Assembly: GCA_018304205.1 (NCBI GenBank)
Contig: JAGVWR010000053.1
Location: 1 to 6,120 of the forward strand
Source of the DNA: Candidatus Pacearchaeota archaeon
GTDB taxonomy: Archaea > Nanobdellota > Nanobdellia > Pacearchaeales > GW2011-AR1
Length of the DNA: 6,120 nt
Reading direction: 5' to 3'
Made by a program: the position numbers and the translations under genes. The notes beneath the pieces are model-generated. The model was given only the letters and a program-made list of their open reading frames with translations. It did no database searches and was not told the origin of the DNA. Below are positions 4,462-6,120 of the stretch, piece after piece. Position 1 is the stretch's first letter; the number at the start of each line of letters is the position of its first letter.

Positions 4462-4487
4462 AAAGCATGAGTATCACATCATGCTTT
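4462..4487. repeat. Inverted repeat enclosing the DHH gene start codon
   Basis: AAAGCATGA (4462-4470) and TCATGCTTT (4479-4487) are perfect 9-bp inverted copies with an 8-nt spacer. The right arm contains the ATG at 4481. If the transcript starts upstream of 4462, a hairpin would hide the start codon; if the site works as DNA it could be an operator near the transcription start. Confidence 0.45.
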
Positions 4488-5554
4488 TTATATTAAATCA
4501 TAAATTTTTTACAGAATTACAAATAGCTAATATAAGAGAACATTTGGAAAAAGCGCAAAATCCTATTTTTTACTTTGATAATGATGCAGATGGTTTGTGC
4601 TCCTTCCTTCTATTAAGAAGATTCATAAACAGAGGAAAGGGCGTTGCAGTAAAGAGTTTTCCAGACTTAAATGTAAAATATGCAAAAAAAGCGCAAGAAC
4701 TAAATGCAGATTATGTCTTCGTTTTAGATAAACCAATAATTTCTAAAGAATTCGCGGAAGAAATAAACAAAATGGGTTTACCTTTAGTGTGGATCGATCA
4801 TCACGATATTCCATATGAAGAGATTAAATTGGAAAATTTCTATGTATTTAACCCCACAAAAAATAAAGGCAAGGATAAAAGTGAAGAGCCAGTAACTTTC
4901 CTTTCCTATAATATCGCCAATAGAAAGGAAGACATGTGGATTGCAATTATGGGCTGCATTGCGGATCATTTTCTTCCAGATTTTACGCAAGAATTTTCTT
5001 CAAATTATCCAGATTTCTGGGCAAAGGACATTAAGGCCCCATTTGACGCCTATTACAAAACTGAAATAGGTAGAATTGCCCGTTCATTGGGTTTTGGTCT
5101 TAAAGATTCAATTAGTCATGTAGTCCAACTTCAGAATTTTCTTCTCGGCTGCAAATCGCCAAGCGATGTATTCTCAGAATCAACCTTAAACCACACGTTT
5201 AGAAAACATTATGAAGATATAAGAAAAAAATATTATAACTTAATAGAAAAAGCAAAAACAAAAGTCTCTGACAAACTAATTTTTTTTGATTATGCCGGAG
5301 ACCTAAGTATGAGTGGTGACTTAGCCAATGAGTTATCATACCTTTATCCGAACAAATACATTGCAGTTGCTTACAAAAAAGCAGCTATCTCTAATATCTC
5401 CTTAAGGGGGAAAAACATAAAAAAGATACTTGACAAAATTAAGAAAAACTTTGAAGATAGTACTGGCGGCGGTCATGATGATGCAGTCGGTGCAAGAATA
5501 AAAACTAGTGATTTAGAAAGGTTTAAGAAAGAGCTGGAGGAAGAAATTACATGA
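4481..5554 (+). CDS. DHH/DHHA1-family phosphoesterase (RecJ-like or nanoRNase-like)
   Basis: The 357-aa cytoplasmic protein belongs to the DHH superfamily of metal-dependent phosphoesterases, which cleave phosphodiester bonds in single-stranded DNA, short RNAs or small nucleotides. The motifs appear in order: FDNDADG (32-38, metal ligands D33, D35, D37), LDKP (82-85, D83), the signature DHH (106-108), and CIADHF with D162. After a helical linker (about 235-265) comes a DHHA1 domain ending in the substrate-binding GGGHDDAVG (329-337). The core is complete, so activity is expected; exact substrate is not decided by sequence. ATG 4481 is the first start codon in frame and leaves about 28 residues before the first motif, a normal distance. 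The stop overlaps the start of the acylphosphatase-prenyltransferase gene (ATGA), so the two are translationally coupled. Confidence 0.9.
   Translation: MLFILNHKFFTELQIANIREHLEKAQNPIFYFDNDADGLCSFLLLRRFINRGKGVAVKSFPDLNVKYAKKAQELNADYVFVLDKPIISKEFAEEINKMGLPLVWIDHHDIPYEEIKLENFYVFNPTKNKGKDKSEEPVTFLSYNIANRKEDMWIAIMGCIADHFLPDFTQEFSSNYPDFWAKDIKAPFDAYYKTEIGRIARSLGFGLKDSISHVVQLQNFLLGCKSPSDVFSESTLNHTFRKHYEDIRKKYYNLIEKAKTKVSDKLIFFDYAGDLSMSGDLANELSYLYPNKYIAVAYKKAAISNISLRGKNIKKILDKIKKNFEDSTGGGHDDAVGARIKTSDLERFKKELEEEIT
5536..5540 (+). promoter_or_regulatory. Shine-Dalgarno site of the acylphosphatase-prenyltransferase gene
   Basis: GGAGG lies inside the end of the DHH gene, 10 bases before the ATG at 5551. 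It confirms that start and supports coupled translation. Confidence 0.65.
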
Positions 5555-6120
5555 ATGAAAAAGAAATAGAAATATTTGCAAATGGCAGAGTACAAGGAGT
5601 AAATTTCAGGAATACTGTTAAAAAGTATGCAGATAAACTGAACCTTAAAGGCTTTGTTGAAAACAAAGAAGACGGGAGTGTACAGATATTGCTTCAAGGA
5701 GAAAGAACAAACCTCTCTAATTTTCTTAGTTTGATACAAAATAGTCCTGGTTTAGCAAAAATAGAGAAACTAAGTTATAACTGGAAAAATATCTCGAAAA
5801 ACTATCCTGACTTTAAAGTTATAAAACAAGGAAACTTTCTTTTAGATCAAACAAAAAGCTTCATGAATTTAGGAAAATCCCTTCTTAAATTAAAAAAGAA
5901 CCCTATACCAATACACATAGCCATAATTCCTGACGGAAATAGAAGATGGGCTAAAAAGAAGGGTTATGAAGGGAGCTTTGGACACTATAAAGCAGGAAGT
6001 TATGAAAATTTAGAATCTTTATTCAAAGAAGCACAAAGACTTGGAGTCAAATATATGAGTATTTGGGGATTTTCCACAGAAAATTGGGAAAGAAGTAAAG
6101 AAGAACAAAAAGCCATTTTT
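5551..6120 (+). CDS. Acylphosphatase domain fused to cis-prenyl diphosphate synthase (UppS-like), C-terminus beyond the window
   Basis: 190 codons are open to the window end. Residues 5-92 form a complete acylphosphatase domain: GRVQGVNFR (12-20), with the phosphate-binding loop and catalytic R20, and GFVENKEDGSVQI (34-46), with catalytic N38. Such enzymes hydrolyse carboxyl-phosphate bonds. After a linker (93-119), residue 120 onwards is the start of a cis-prenyltransferase: IAIIPDGNRRWAKKKG (123-138) with catalytic D128 and R131/R132, H145 in FGHYKAG, and FSTENWERS (174-182), matching the Ser-Asn-Trp motif of undecaprenyl diphosphate synthases. In archaea this family makes long polyprenyl (dolichol-type) carriers for glycosylation. 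Family enzymes have about 230-250 aa, so roughly 150 residues are missing past the edge. The frame is continuous through the junction. An internal ATG at 5863 could start a stand-alone synthase, but no Shine-Dalgarno motif precedes it. Domain calls are strong; why they are joined is unknown. Confidence 0.9.
   Translation, partial: MNEKEIEIFANGRVQGVNFRNTVKKYADKLNLKGFVENKEDGSVQILLQGERTNLSNFLSLIQNSPGLAKIEKLSYNWKNISKNYPDFKVIKQGNFLLDQTKSFMNLGKSLLKLKKNPIPIHIAIIPDGNRRWAKKKGYEGSFGHYKAGSYENLESLFKEAQRLGVKYMSIWGFSTENWERSKEEQKAIF

Larger units (their letters stand above)
4242..4478 (-). pseudogene. Remnant of a VapC-like PIN-domain toxin gene (frameshifted)
   Basis: Read on the minus strand, three frames carry consecutive pieces of one PIN domain. 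From 4478 comes DTHALDAREIFYGFLSSFL, then a stop at 4415-4413. In a second frame comes the segment ending in LRKKYELPIPDLLIAS, including the conserved acidic residue of P-D-x-x-I-A. After a shift near 4322-4326 comes ETNGLLITRDKNFERISEI, with the conserved T-R-D, up to TAA at 4244-4242. These fit the second half of VapC ribonucleases. The first part, which should hold the N-terminal catalytic aspartate, is missing, and no antitoxin gene is adjacent. At least two frameshifts and the truncation indicate a dead gene. Its last codons overlap the permease end. Assembly errors could explain one shift but not the missing N-terminus. Confidence 0.7.

Noticed and set aside
5473..5739. Minus-strand 88-aa frame across the DHH/fusion junction
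   Set aside because: It lies opposite two genes with clear catalytic motifs and reads as low-complexity hydrophobic and aromatic residues.

Overview
The window is AT-rich and compact, and looks like a piece of an archaeal chromosome, most likely a small-genome DPANN-type archaeon such as a Pacearchaeota or Woesearchaeota relative. The lineage is an inference. It rests on TATA-like boxes about 25-30 nt upstream of first start codons (apparently leaderless transcripts), Shine-Dalgarno motifs mainly at genes inside operons, a HEPN/nucleotidyltransferase pair, a VapC-type PIN remnant, a small wHTH regulator, an archaeal-type DHH phosphoesterase and a cis-prenyltransferase.

Layout from left to right. 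Positions 1-69 (minus) hold the first 23 codons of an unidentified gene, divergent from a 120-aa winged-helix regulator (189-551, plus); the 119-nt gap holds two promoters and a small inverted repeat. Positions 552-731 are a non-coding stretch between convergent genes, rich in hairpins and related short repeats. Positions 732-1812 (minus) carry a two-gene operon with a 17-nt overlap: a nucleotidyltransferase (MNT) with an N-terminal winged helix, then a HEPN-domain protein. This has the layout of a toxin-antitoxin module. An 11-bp inverted repeat sits at its promoter, and a perfect 19-bp direct repeat (669-687 and 1887-1905) brackets it. Positions 1949-2977 (minus) encode a 342-aa protein of no family I recognise, with a leaderless-type promoter and a 23-nt palindrome over its stop codon.

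Positions 3131-4249 (plus) encode an 11-helix amino acid permease of the APC/aromatic-type superfamily. Its end overlaps a decayed, frameshifted PIN (VapC-like) toxin gene on the minus strand (4242-4478). Finally, 4481-5554 encodes a DHH/DHHA1 phosphoesterase translationally coupled (ATGA overlap plus a GGAGG motif) to a gene that leaves the window at 6120. That last gene is a fusion: a complete acylphosphatase domain with both catalytic residues, followed in frame by the start of a cis-prenyl (undecaprenyl-type) diphosphate synthase.

The most notable items are the acylphosphatase-prenyltransferase fusion and its coupling to a DHH phosphoesterase; the HEPN/MNT module with its own operator-like repeat and flanking direct repeats; the unknown 342-aa protein; and the structured intergenic region at 552-731. 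No rRNA, tRNA, CRISPR array or intact insertion sequence was seen.
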